64,000 nucleotides of DNA. Source: Paenibacillus sp. (GTDB lineage Bacteria; Bacillota; Bacilli; Paenibacillales; Paenibacillaceae). The stretch's first letter is position 1, and every line of letters begins with the position of its first letter. The notes under the pieces were generated by a model. That model worked only from the letters and a program-made list of their open reading frames with translations. It was not told the DNA's origin and did no database searches. A program made the position numbers and the translations under genes. Of the stretch, positions 9,196-16,683 are shown piece by piece. Location: contig JAFWEX010000001.1 of the NCBI GenBank assembly GCA_017512705.1, positions 18,259-82,258 of the forward strand. The letters run 5' to 3'.

Positions 9196-10316
9196 TATTC
9201 AACCCTCCCGAGCGCTTTAAGTGGATCAATCTTAGTAATTTTTCGAACAGAGACTATTGAGCTTAGCATCGCAATCACCAGCAAGACGATAGAATAGGTC
9301 ACGACTAGATTGGTCTCCAGCTTGAATGGCATACCTTTAGGCATAATCGCAGCAGTTCCATAAGTCAGTAGGATCCCAACGATGATACTCGTCAGCGACA
9401 GCACAAACACTTGAGATACAATGGCTTTACTCAAAAACCGGTTACTAGCACCTATAGCTTTCATAATGCCGAATTGGTTGGTCTTTTGCATGGTGATGAC
9501 ATAAAAGAATACACCCAACACAAATGCAGAGATCGCGAGAAGGAAGGCAAGCATCATCAGAATCGTACCGTTTTCTTCTTTGTATCCCGGCATACCTTGT
9601 ACAGCTCCGGAGCGGGTAACGGTATCTGTACCGGACAGCTTGTTATTCATTTCAGCCGAATCAATATTTTCACCTTGTAGCATAATGGCATTAACCGGTT
9701 CGGCTATTCCTTTATCGGAGCCGGGAGCCGCAAAAGCAATCTTCCGCCATTGATCCATCGGTGTAAATACGGATGCAACGTGGTTATACGTCTCATTCTC
9801 TACAAATCCAACAATCGTTAAGGATTCTGTCGTACCATCGAGCTGAAAAGTATCCCCGAGTTTAAAACCTTCATCTTTTAGGGTCATATTCACTACGACA
9901 CCCGTAGGGTTATCCGAAGACAGACGTTGACCTTCTACAATATTGGGCTCCAGGAAACTCCCTGGATTAATGCCTAGAATGGCTACATCGACCTTATCTT
10001 CATTCTTCGAACTTTTTCCCTTCATCGCTGTTGCCATGGTACTTCCCATAGGTGCAGCAGCTTCTACATTGGGCAGTTTTTCCGCCTCCGTCACACGTTG
10101 AGCAGATAGTAATGACTTACTCATGGAAGACTGGGAGCCTTCTTCGAAGATGACATAATCAGCTTTCATATTCTTGAAAGTGGCGGCAGCTAGGTTGGAT
10201 AATCCATTGCCGAGACCAGATAAAATAAATACAAGCCAAGCAATTAATACAAAAATAATGATAATCATTAGAAATTTCAGTTTGCTATGCATTAGTTCTT
10301 TTATAGCTAGAAACAT
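9195..10316 (-). CDS. ABC transporter permease (FtsX/MacB family)
   Basis: Membrane subunit of 373 residues with the MacB layout: one N-terminal helix (about 13-34), a long extracytoplasmic domain of about 210 residues, then three C-terminal helices in the FtsX domain (about 252-276, 298-325 and 337-355). The sequence KAIGASNRFL between the last helices is typical of the coupling region. The gene precedes its ATPase and follows the TetR gene. Three palindromes lie in the 114-bp gap in front of it, the nearest about 20 bases upstream of the ATG, so repression by the TetR protein is likely. No dedicated periplasmic-adapter-like gene is present. Confidence 0.92.
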   Translation of the reverse strand: MFLAIKELMHSKLKFLMIIIIFVLIAWLVFILSGLGNGLSNLAAATFKNMKADYVIFEEGSQSSMSKSLLSAQRVTEAEKLPNVEAAAPMGSTMATAMKGKSSKNEDKVDVAILGINPGSFLEPNIVEGQRLSSDNPTGVVVNMTLKDEGFKLGDTFQLDGTTESLTIVGFVENETYNHVASVFTPMDQWRKIAFAAPGSDKGIAEPVNAIMLQGENIDSAEMNNKLSGTDTVTRSGAVQGMPGYKEENGTILMMLAFLLAISAFVLGVFFYVITMQKTNQFGIMKAIGASNRFLSKAIVSQVFVLSLTSIIVGILLTYGTAAIMPKGMPFKLETNLVVTYSIVLLVIAMLSSIVSVRKITKIDPLKALGRVE

Positions 10317-10335
10317 GAATTCAACCCCTTTTTTA

Positions 10336-10410
10336 TGACACTTGTGTCAAATTTGAAGTGTCGCGACACACGTTCTCAATTATTAAACAATATAAATGAC
10401 ACATGTGTCA
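10336..10410. promoter_or_regulatory. Three palindromic operators in front of the ABC exporter
   Basis: TGACACTTGTGTCA (10336-10349), GTGTCGCGACAC (10358-10369) and TGACACATGTGTCA (10397-10410). The last two are perfect palindromes and the first has one central mismatch. Their centres are 21 and 40 bases apart, close to two and four helical turns. The location between tetR and the permease makes them the likely binding sites of the TetR protein. Confidence 0.7.
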
Positions 10411-10430
10411 AATTGATCCCAAGAAAAAAC

Positions 10431-10997
10431 TCAGTTCTTGGCTCCGCCGATCCACGTTTGAAAAAGCAGTTTACCCCAGTCAGCCGTAGGGATATTCATC
10501 ATGTTAGGTGTGTTAAATAAGTTGAAGAAGACACCAATAAGTACAGGTAAAGGGATATCTTGGCGCAGGGATTTATTCTGTTGAGCGCGCTCAAACAAAC
10601 GTGATAATTGTATTTTGAGCGTCTGATGTGCATCCTCAATGAATTCAAGATCCCTCGCTGCTGCAGGAGAGTTGGACGTATTAATTTTATTCGCATCCCC
10701 CAGAAGCTGATGAAGTGCGGCTTCTTGCACATAGATCAGGAGTAACTCTTCCAGCGCTTTCATGGGATCAGACTCATCCACGGTTGATGCTTGTTCCAAC
10801 ACATCAGCGATAACTCGCTTCATGCAAGCAGCTACAATTTCTTCTTTGTTGGCGTAATACTGATATATGGTGCTTCGGGCTCCGGATAGATGCTGTGAAA
10901 GCAGCTTGAGGTGGAAACCGTCGTAACCATGCTCAAGGACCAATTTTTTGGTCATATCCAGCAGCTCTGTTTTCGTAAACGATTGCTTTCTTCCCAT
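10431..10997 (-). CDS. TetR/AcrR family transcriptional regulator
   Basis: Dimeric repressor of 188 residues. The N-terminal HTH is clear (GYDGFHLKLLSQHLSGARSTIYQYYANKEE, quoted in part), followed by an all-helical ligand domain. The open frame begins with a TTG at 11003, but the ATG at 10997 sits seven bases after GAAGAG and gives the normal N-terminus MGRKQSF. It is transcribed in the same direction as, and just ahead of, the MacB-like exporter. The palindromes lie downstream of its stop rather than in its own promoter, so it should control the exporter without strong autoregulation. Confidence 0.9.
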   Translation of the reverse strand: MGRKQSFTKTELLDMTKKLVLEHGYDGFHLKLLSQHLSGARSTIYQYYANKEEIVAACMKRVIADVLEQASTVDESDPMKALEELLLIYVQEAALHQLLGDANKINTSNSPAAARDLEFIEDAHQTLKIQLSRLFERAQQNKSLRQDIPLPVLIGVFFNLFNTPNMMNIPTADWGKLLFQTWIGGAKN

Positions 10998-11131
10998 CGA
11001 CAATCTCTTCTTTCATATGATTTAAAACCTGTCTTACAGGAATAAAAGGGTACTACTGCTACCGATTTCATCATTGTAAATAGTTTAGCATAAGATTCTC
11101 CATTCCGAACATGGATCATGAAGCGGGCATA

Positions 11132-11470
11132 CTAATCCCGATGCTGTGCGCCCCATTCGCACATCTGTTCCAATACAGGCAAGAGCGTCTGTGCTTTTGG
11201 TGTCAGTGAATATTCCACTTTAGGGGGGATCTGTGGATACTCCTTACGCTCAACCAAGCCGTCTGCCTGCAACTCCTTGAGCTGTGCACTTAAAATTTTG
11301 TAAGTAATCGCTCCGATCTGCCGCTGCATTTCGTTGAAACGAACGGGTTGGTTGGCAGCGAGCAGATACAGAATGATCATCTTCCATTTACCACCGATGA
11401 CTGACATGGTGTAACCAAAAGGTGTATCTTGGATAAGCATATTCTCGCCTTGAAAGTCGGATATCCCCAT
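11132..11470 (-). CDS. HxlR family winged-helix regulator
   Basis: DNA-binding protein of 112 residues with the HxlR signature: MSVIGGKWKMIILYLL, then RFNEMQRQIGAITYKILSAQLKELQADGLVERKEY in which the recognition helix and wing are visible. The N-terminal cysteine used by redox-sensing members such as YodB and HypR is missing; the only cysteine is near the C-terminus (EQMCEWG). The start at 11470 follows GAAAGGA by ten bases. An in-frame ATG at 11440 is possible but has no good ribosome site. It is divergent from a Rid-family gene, with a long inverted repeat between them. Confidence 0.9.
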   Translation of the reverse strand: MGISDFQGENMLIQDTPFGYTMSVIGGKWKMIILYLLAANQPVRFNEMQRQIGAITYKILSAQLKELQADGLVERKEYPQIPPKVEYSLTPKAQTLLPVLEQMCEWGAQHRD

Positions 11471-11488
11471 GTTTACACTATCCTTTCA

Positions 11489-11519
11489 GATAGTACCTAT
11501 CGTTATTGTGCGTACTATC
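11489..11519. promoter_or_regulatory. Candidate HxlR operator (inverted repeat GATAGTAC-N15-GTACTATC)
   Basis: Perfect 8-bp arms separated by 15 bases, centred in the 105-bp gap between the divergent hxlR-like and rid-like genes. The left arm also forms a shorter repeat, GATAG-TAC-CTATC (11489-11501). TAGTAC/GTACTA arms resemble known HxlR-family sites. Confidence 0.6.
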
Positions 11520-11575
11520 CTAATCTTTGTGCTCAGTCTATACTAGCCTTAATTTAAAGTAAAGGGGCAAGGAAT

Positions 11576-11959
11576 ATGACGACTATTCAAACGTACAATC
11601 ATCAACTATGGGACCATGGCATCTCTCAAGGCTACTGCGTCAACAACACCCTATATATCTCTGGACAATTCTCTCACAACGCAGAAGGGCACTTTGTTGG
11701 AGAGGGTGACATTCAGGCGCAAGTGTCACAAACGCTAGAGAATCTGGATCATGTGTTAGCACAGTTTAACGTAACGAAGTCGAATCTTGCATATGTCGAA
11801 ATATATTTGACCCAGGCACAAGAGCATGGTGGGATTGCCATCGAAATGTTTAAAGAATATGTTGGAGAGCATCGGCCAGCGGGTAGTCTGATCGGGGTGA
11901 GTTATCTGGCATTCCCAGAGCAATGGGTAGAAATAAGTGCAGTTGCTCATGTGAATTAA
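11576..11959 (+). CDS. RidA/YjgF/Rid family protein lacking the catalytic arginine
   Basis: Small cytosolic trimer-forming protein of 127 residues. The Rid fold is recognisable from LYISGQF, a QVSQTLENLDHVL helix and the C-terminal EISAVAHVN strand. In archetypal RidA imine deaminases the active-site arginine lies in an ARS-V motif. Here the equivalent segment is RPAGSLIGVSYL, with glycine at that place, so imine deaminase activity is doubtful and it belongs to a Rid1-7 type subgroup. The HxlR gene opposite probably controls it. Confidence 0.85.
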   Translation: MTTIQTYNHQLWDHGISQGYCVNNTLYISGQFSHNAEGHFVGEGDIQAQVSQTLENLDHVLAQFNVTKSNLAYVEIYLTQAQEHGGIAIEMFKEYVGEHRPAGSLIGVSYLAFPEQWVEISAVAHVN

Positions 11960-12102
11960 TGGAAATATAAAATTAATGGAATGGTGCTAAGCTCGCGTTT
12001 CATCCAATCTCCAATAGGGTAAATAAACACTTCTCCATATACAGATATCACGTGCTAAAGGAGTGGGGATGAATCGTACTTAAAGTAGCACCTTACATAC
12101 TT

Positions 12103-12903
12103 ATGCTCGGCATTTGGATCGTCATGTTGGATGGACTGTGGATTGTAGAAACCTATGATTCCTATGATAGTTACCCTGGAGCAGCATGGATTCTTTTGGC
12201 GATTGGACTAAGCTTGATGATACTCGCTTACTTCATGATTCAGCATAGACGAAAAAGGGATACCCGTTCAAAAGATGAAGTGCTCAGACCTCAGGAGAAG
12301 AGGAAGAGAACGACTGCTCAGCAGTTCGTTAACCGGATGTGGAAGGAACGAGAGGCTGTTGGTGGCAAAATCATTCTGGTTCTGCTGATCATCCTTGCAA
12401 TCATCGCTTTCTTTCATCTCAGTCTGGCTTTGCGTATGTTGCAGATTAGCATATTTGTTGGCATTATTACCTTCTCGTTCTTCTATATTATGAATGATGA
12501 CCGGGGTGATCTGAAGGAGCAGGAAGAGGATCTGAGGCCAGAAAGTCACTTTATGCTAACCTTGATGCGTCTGATTGATTACAGGCAGCACCCGTTCAGT
12601 CTAGGGCTTCTCGTGTTTCTTACCCTTGTGCTGACATGCCTGATCTCGAAGGGATTGGGAGTAGATCTCAGTTTTGAGACTAGTGGCAATCCGCGCTATG
12701 TCATGAGTTTACCTACATCTGCTGTTTTGTTATCGGGTCTCACATTCGCTTGTGGACTAATCTATACCAATCAACATGGTGACTTTTTAGGACTTCCCCA
12801 AACGGAGCAGGGGGCATACAGGGTGTTTCAGATTCATTTTTTTGAAATCATTGTTTGCGGTGCCTCCTTCTTGATCTGGCTTGGGCTTATGATATTAAGC
12901 TGA
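12103..12903 (+). CDS. Hypothetical multi-pass membrane protein, start region apparently frameshifted
   Basis: No family recognised. The 266-residue product shows helices at about 1-14, 28-47, 91-110, 112-129, 165-185, 202-222 and 243-264, with a basic, charged loop (RRKRDTRSKDE to RKRTTAQQ) between the second and third. The first in-frame ATG (12103) has no ribosome site. A good AAAGGAGTGGGG-ATG lies at 12058-12071 but runs into TAA after four codons. One extra base near 12075 would join it to the open frame as MN-X-VLKVAPYILMLGIW. Either the start is damaged or the base call is wrong. Confidence 0.6.
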   Translation: MLGIWIVMLDGLWIVETYDSYDSYPGAAWILLAIGLSLMILAYFMIQHRRKRDTRSKDEVLRPQEKRKRTTAQQFVNRMWKEREAVGGKIILVLLIILAIIAFFHLSLALRMLQISIFVGIITFSFFYIMNDDRGDLKEQEEDLRPESHFMLTLMRLIDYRQHPFSLGLLVFLTLVLTCLISKGLGVDLSFETSGNPRYVMSLPTSAVLLSGLTFACGLIYTNQHGDFLGLPQTEQGAYRVFQIHFFEIIVCGASFLIWLGLMILS

Positions 12904-12942
12904 GTTATAGGTTAGACGCGTATTTGATATGTACAAACAAAC

Positions 12943-12980
12943 AAGGCAAACCCGCTGAGAGTAGCAGGTTTGCCTTAATC
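12943..12980. terminator. Bidirectional terminator
   Basis: Perfect 10-bp stem AAGGCAAACC (12943-12952) with GGTTTGCCTT (12967-12976) between convergent genes ending at 12903 and 12993. The minus-strand reading is followed by TTGTTTGTTTG. Confidence 0.75.
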
Positions 12981-12992
12981 ATTTTAATATAA

Positions 12993-13994
12993 TTACACCA
13001 GATCCTTCGGTGCAAGCTCAATGGCGGAACGAATAGCAGCCAGCATGCTTTTATCATCGGCAATGTTTTTGCCTGCGATGTCAAAGGCAGTACCGTGGTC
13101 AACGGAGGTGCGAATAATGCCACCTTTCAGACCAACTGTGATGTTCACGCCTTCCTCAATCCCCATTACCTTAATTGGGGCATGCCCCTGATCATGGTAG
13201 CAGGCAACGACGATGTCAAAGTCCCCGCGGCCCGCGCGGAAAAAGAGTGTGTCCGCCGGGAGTGGACCAACGACGTTAATGCCTTCCTGCTGGGCACGTT
13301 CAATGCCCGGTTGCAGCTTTTCTTCTTCTTCCCCGTTGCCGAACAAACCGTTCTCTCCGGCATGAGGATTAATCCCGCACACTGCGACGCGTGGATTCTC
13401 AAAGCCTGCTTTTTTCAACGTATCATGAGCCAGCTTCACAACTGTATAGGTTCTTTCCGGGTCGATACTCATGATGGCATCAATCAAGCCCATATGTGTA
13501 GTCAGATGGATCACGCGCAGATTCGGTGTAGTCAGCATCATAGAGAAGTCCTCGGTATCTGTCAGGTCTGCCAAGATTTCTGTGTGGCCTGGGTATAGAT
13601 GACCCCCCAGATGCAGTGCTTCTTTGTTCAGTGGTGCGGTGCAGATCGAGTGAATCTGTTTCTTTTTCGCCAGATCAATGGCTTTCGCAAGAAATTGGAA
13701 GGCCGCATCGCCTGCAACAGCAGATACTTGACCGTACTCCAGATCAGCAGGAACCAGATTCAGGTCGATGATATCCACGGTGCCGAATTCATATTTTGCT
13801 TCTTCAAGCTCCTGAACAGCATTTACTTTCAAGGTGGAACCGATAACGGGCAGTACACGTTCTAATATTTTCGCATCACCAATCACAAGTGGGTTGCACT
13901 GATCATACATCTCTTGATGTCCCAGTGCTTTCATGATAATCTCGGGTCCAATGCCTGCGGCATCACCCATCGTAATACCTATTGTCGGCTTCAT
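12993..13994 (-). CDS. pdxA2: PdxA family dehydrogenase, likely D-threonate 4-phosphate dehydrogenase (PdxA2)
   Basis: NAD-dependent oxidative decarboxylase of 333 residues. The PdxA fold is marked by ITMGDAAGIGPEI at the N-terminus, metal-ligand histidines in THMGLIDAI and CYHDQGHAPIKVMG, and GTAFDIAGK near the C-terminus. Classical PdxA makes vitamin B6. Here the ATG overlaps the stop of a DUF1537 kinase by four bases (ATGA), and this pairing is the known signature of PdxA2, which oxidises 4-phospho-D-threonate or D-erythronate to dihydroxyacetone phosphate. AAAGGAGGCG provides the ribosome site. The acid-sugar role is therefore inferred from context. Confidence 0.88.
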   Translation of the reverse strand: MKPTIGITMGDAAGIGPEIIMKALGHQEMYDQCNPLVIGDAKILERVLPVIGSTLKVNAVQELEEAKYEFGTVDIIDLNLVPADLEYGQVSAVAGDAAFQFLAKAIDLAKKKQIHSICTAPLNKEALHLGGHLYPGHTEILADLTDTEDFSMMLTTPNLRVIHLTTHMGLIDAIMSIDPERTYTVVKLAHDTLKKAGFENPRVAVCGINPHAGENGLFGNGEEEEKLQPGIERAQQEGINVVGPLPADTLFFRAGRGDFDIVVACYHDQGHAPIKVMGIEEGVNITVGLKGGIIRTSVDHGTAFDIAGKNIADDKSMLAAIRSAIELAPKDLV

Positions 13995-15286
13995 ACGGGA
14001 ACGCCTCCTTTTAATTTTTGAATCGCATCGATAAAGACATCCGGCTTGCCGAATCCGCCTGCTTTGGTAATCACATATAAATCTTCAATACCCATGAAGC
14101 GGGAGATCGGTACGCCGATTTCTAGCTCATCCAGTAGCTCGAAGCCGCTGATGTTCCATTTCAGACAGATTTGTTTGGCTGTATCGCCGCCTGTCATAGA
14201 TACCCCTTTGAACAGTCCCTCTTCCAGCAGTCTGGCACATATTTCTCCTATGGCGCGTACGATCTCGTTGCTGACTTCCGTATGGTTCAACCCCCGATTT
14301 TCACCTGTGGCTCGGGCCAGCTCGATATCAATGGGTTCAGCAGTGGAGAAAAGCACAACATCTTGTCCTTCCAGCGCTTTCGTTCTGACCTCATTGTATA
14401 CCCGTTCCATTTCCTCTGCACGGTCTGCGTCTGCCGATACGGCTTTGAAGGAATGGAAGGATACGGATGCAATAGGAGTTTGGCGAAGCAAACGGTGCAA
14501 CTGCTCACGAGAATTTTTGTTCACGCTGCCCACGACAGTCAGGATCGGACCATGATTCTCGGGGATCGTCAGTGAGTCAGATTTCGATTCCAGTTGGTAA
14601 TGAGCTGGGAGATAGTTGGCAATGCCCGCAGACCCCGCCCAGGCAAACGTATATGGTAGATCTCGCGTCATCTGCAAAATCAGCTCTAGATGTTGTTCCT
14701 CTGTGGAGTCCACCAGCACATACGGAATGTTGTTTTGTTTGAATTGCTCCAGCTTGGCGTGTACCTGTTGTAATCCTGCTTCCAGATTCTTGACCGTGAT
14801 CTCGCCCACGCTATATTTGGTCTGCTCTTTGAGCAGATCCGGCAGGTAGGAGATCGTAACAGGTGTTTTGGGATCAAGGGCAATCTCGGTCTCCGCAAGT
14901 GGCACGCCGTTAAGGTAGTGAATACCTTCCAGAATGGTACGGTTATTTTTCGGATAGCCCGGGGCGATCATCATAAAATTAGGCTGAACCACGTCATATA
15001 CAGCATCAATCTCTGAGCCGATATTACCACGCATAGTTGAATCCATTTTTTTGAAAAGAGTATCGAATCCGTTATCCGTCAGCAGCTTGGCTGCATGATA
15101 GACTCGGTTATAAGCTTCTTCCGCATCGATGGAGCGGCTATCTGTATCAAAAACAACCGTATCATAAGATGTCAATGATGACTCATCCATATGGAAGAGA
15201 ACACTCGTCTTCAAGCCGTGACGGGCAAGCTGCACCCCACTGTCATTGGCTCCGGTCAAATCATCTGCAATAATGGCCAGTTTCAT
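13991..15286 (-). CDS. dtnK: Four-carbon acid sugar kinase (DUF1537), likely D-threonate kinase
   Basis: ATP-dependent kinase of 431 residues that should phosphorylate the C4 acid sugar before PdxA2. The N-terminal domain starts with IIADDLTGANDSGVQ and contains FDTDSRSID. The C-terminal nucleotide domain has SMTGGDTAKQICLKW and ends KAGGFGKPD. The frame is open to an ATG at 15307, but AAGGAGGG at 15295-15302 lies eight bases before the ATG at 15286, giving the usual MKLAIIADD start. It overlaps pdxA2 by four bases and follows a kdgT-like permease. D-threonate is the best guess, and D-erythronate or related acids are possible. Confidence 0.88.
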   Translation of the reverse strand: MKLAIIADDLTGANDSGVQLARHGLKTSVLFHMDESSLTSYDTVVFDTDSRSIDAEEAYNRVYHAAKLLTDNGFDTLFKKMDSTMRGNIGSEIDAVYDVVQPNFMMIAPGYPKNNRTILEGIHYLNGVPLAETEIALDPKTPVTISYLPDLLKEQTKYSVGEITVKNLEAGLQQVHAKLEQFKQNNIPYVLVDSTEEQHLELILQMTRDLPYTFAWAGSAGIANYLPAHYQLESKSDSLTIPENHGPILTVVGSVNKNSREQLHRLLRQTPIASVSFHSFKAVSADADRAEEMERVYNEVRTKALEGQDVVLFSTAEPIDIELARATGENRGLNHTEVSNEIVRAIGEICARLLEEGLFKGVSMTGGDTAKQICLKWNISGFELLDELEIGVPISRFMGIEDLYVITKAGGFGKPDVFIDAIQKLKGGVPV

Positions 15287-15345
15287 GCAGTCATCCCTCC
15301 TTATCATTTCTTTGGTGTAGACCTCAAAATCTCCTAATCTTACAT

Positions 15346-16332
15346 TTATGTGGTTGGTCGTTCATTATATTTGGCGACCCCGCCTGATTTGTCCAGTCGT
15401 TTGGAGAGGAAACCGATAAAAATCGGAAGCAAAATCGCTGTGGTCACTACACTAGCAGCAATCTGCACCGTAGCAATCTCCGCAATAGGAGCAAATGAAG
15501 CATTAGCAGCTACGATGGCAGCCGGTGTTCCTACTGCATTACCTGCTGTAGAACCTTCGGATGCTCCAACAATAGGATTCCAGCCGATCGCTTTGAAGAG
15601 CAGGTATCCAACGCCGCCTGTAAGAAGCACGGTCAGCACACCAAGCATAATTCCGGCAAGTCCGCCTTGAATGATAGAAGTGAAGTTAATCCCCATACCG
15701 AGTGCAAAAGCAAAGAATGGAACCAGCTTGTCACTGCCTTTTTGCAGCCATGCAGCCATATTGCGGTCCAGATTACCAATGATGACACCAACCATCAGGG
15801 GAAGCAATACCGCAACAAAGGACATCGGGGAGAACATGCCGTTAGCAAAACCCATAGCACCGAAGATTGAGAGCGCAACCATTGTTAGGAACGGTCCATC
15901 ACTAAGTGCGAGGAACGGGTAGGCTGCCTTATCATCTTCTTTGCCGTATTGACCCGCAAGGGCAATGTAGAGACCGCCATTGGAGTTGGTCATGGCTGCA
16001 ATAATAGCCAGCGGAGCAAGTCCTAGAAATAATCCGTTAGAGTCAGCTAATAAAATAGCGATAAAACCAAAGGCTGCACCGATCACCCATTTGAATGTGA
16101 GCAAGGTCAGACCTTTTCCGACAGAGGAACCAGCAGTTTTGAACGTAATCTGTGTACCTGCAATTAACAAAAATAGTGCGATGAGTGTGCTGGCACTGTT
16201 GACAAAGAGAGCTTCTGTAAATCCGCCGATGCGCAGGGCATTCGGGAAAAATGTATTGATTGTTGCACCGAGCAACAAGGGAACAACCATCATACCGCCA
16301 GGGATACGATCGAGTGTAGCTTTAATGTTCAT
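15346..16332 (-). CDS. 2-keto-3-deoxygluconate permease family transporter (KdgT)
   Basis: Integral membrane protein of 328 residues with about ten hydrophobic helices. It carries the KdgT family landmarks IPGGMMVVPLLLGATINTFFP, ITFKTAGSSVGKG, MTNSNGGLYIALAGQYG and EGSTAGNAVGTPAAIVA. The ATG at 16338 is too close to AAGGAG (16341-16346), while the ATG at 16332 sits eight bases from it and is preferred. It is the first gene of the operon with the dtnK- and pdxA2-like genes, so it probably imports the C4 acid sugar rather than ketodeoxygluconate. A cre-like palindrome lies just upstream. Confidence 0.88.
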   Translation of the reverse strand: MNIKATLDRIPGGMMVVPLLLGATINTFFPNALRIGGFTEALFVNSASTLIALFLLIAGTQITFKTAGSSVGKGLTLLTFKWVIGAAFGFIAILLADSNGLFLGLAPLAIIAAMTNSNGGLYIALAGQYGKEDDKAAYPFLALSDGPFLTMVALSIFGAMGFANGMFSPMSFVAVLLPLMVGVIIGNLDRNMAAWLQKGSDKLVPFFAFALGMGINFTSIIQGGLAGIMLGVLTVLLTGGVGYLLFKAIGWNPIVGASEGSTAGNAVGTPAAIVAANASFAPIAEIATVQIAASVVTTAILLPIFIGFLSKRLDKSGGVAKYNERPTT

Positions 16333-16363
16333 TATCATAGCTCCTTATGAAGTAATCGTTTTC

Positions 16364-16377
16364 TTTAAGCGCTTACA
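16364..16377 (-). promoter_or_regulatory. cre-like palindrome upstream of the acid-sugar operon
   Basis: TTTAAGCGCTTACA reads as TGTAAGCGCTTAAA on the coding strand. This matches the shorter cre consensus TGWAARCGYTWNCW at 13 of 14 positions, but only 13 of 16 in the longer form. It lies 32 bases before the kdgT start. A further imperfect repeat, ACACATTATTGGTGT (16463-16477), in the same gap could be the operator of the regulator encoded next. No sigma-54 -24/-12 promoter was found in this 331-bp gap. Confidence 0.4.
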
Positions 16378-16648
16378 GGGACTATACTATCTCACATCGT
16401 TTAATTTAGCAACAATAAAATACTGTAAATTTAAAGTAATATAAAAAGTGTTTAAAAATGCAACACATTATTGGTGTGAAATCACTCTCAATGGATATAA
16501 GATCATCCGAGATCAATGTTAAGAAGATCAAGGATCAAGTCAGACCAGATTAAGGTGCTCACAACAGAATAAGTACAGAACACGTAAACAAAATCATTCA
16601 AATGTTTAACAGAATACGATGTAAAAATTCAAATGGAAACTAAAAAAA

Positions 16649-16683
16649 GGCGTAAACTTAAAGTTAATCTTTAAGTTTACGCC
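16649..16683 (-). terminator. Terminator overlapping the 3' end of the PrpR-N regulator gene
   Basis: A perfect 15-bp stem (GGCGTAAACTTAAAG with its complement at 16669-16683) and a run of Ts on the minus strand. The upstream arm of the stem is also the last five codons of the regulator, including its TAA stop region. Confidence 0.8.

Noticed and set aside
10335-10520. 61-codon plus-strand ORF in the tetR/exporter gap
   Set aside because: Runs through the operator palindromes and the tetR 3' end; no ribosome site.
13095-13598. 167-codon open frame antisense to pdxA2
   Set aside because: Shadow of the PdxA2 gene; the codon pattern follows the minus-strand gene.
15980-16444. 154-codon plus-strand frame over kdgT
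   Set aside because: Antisense to a clear ten-helix permease; no ribosome site.
16333-16663. Sigma-54 promoter for the acid-sugar operon
   Set aside because: TTGCA occurs on the minus strand near 16459, but no TGG lies at the required distance upstream.
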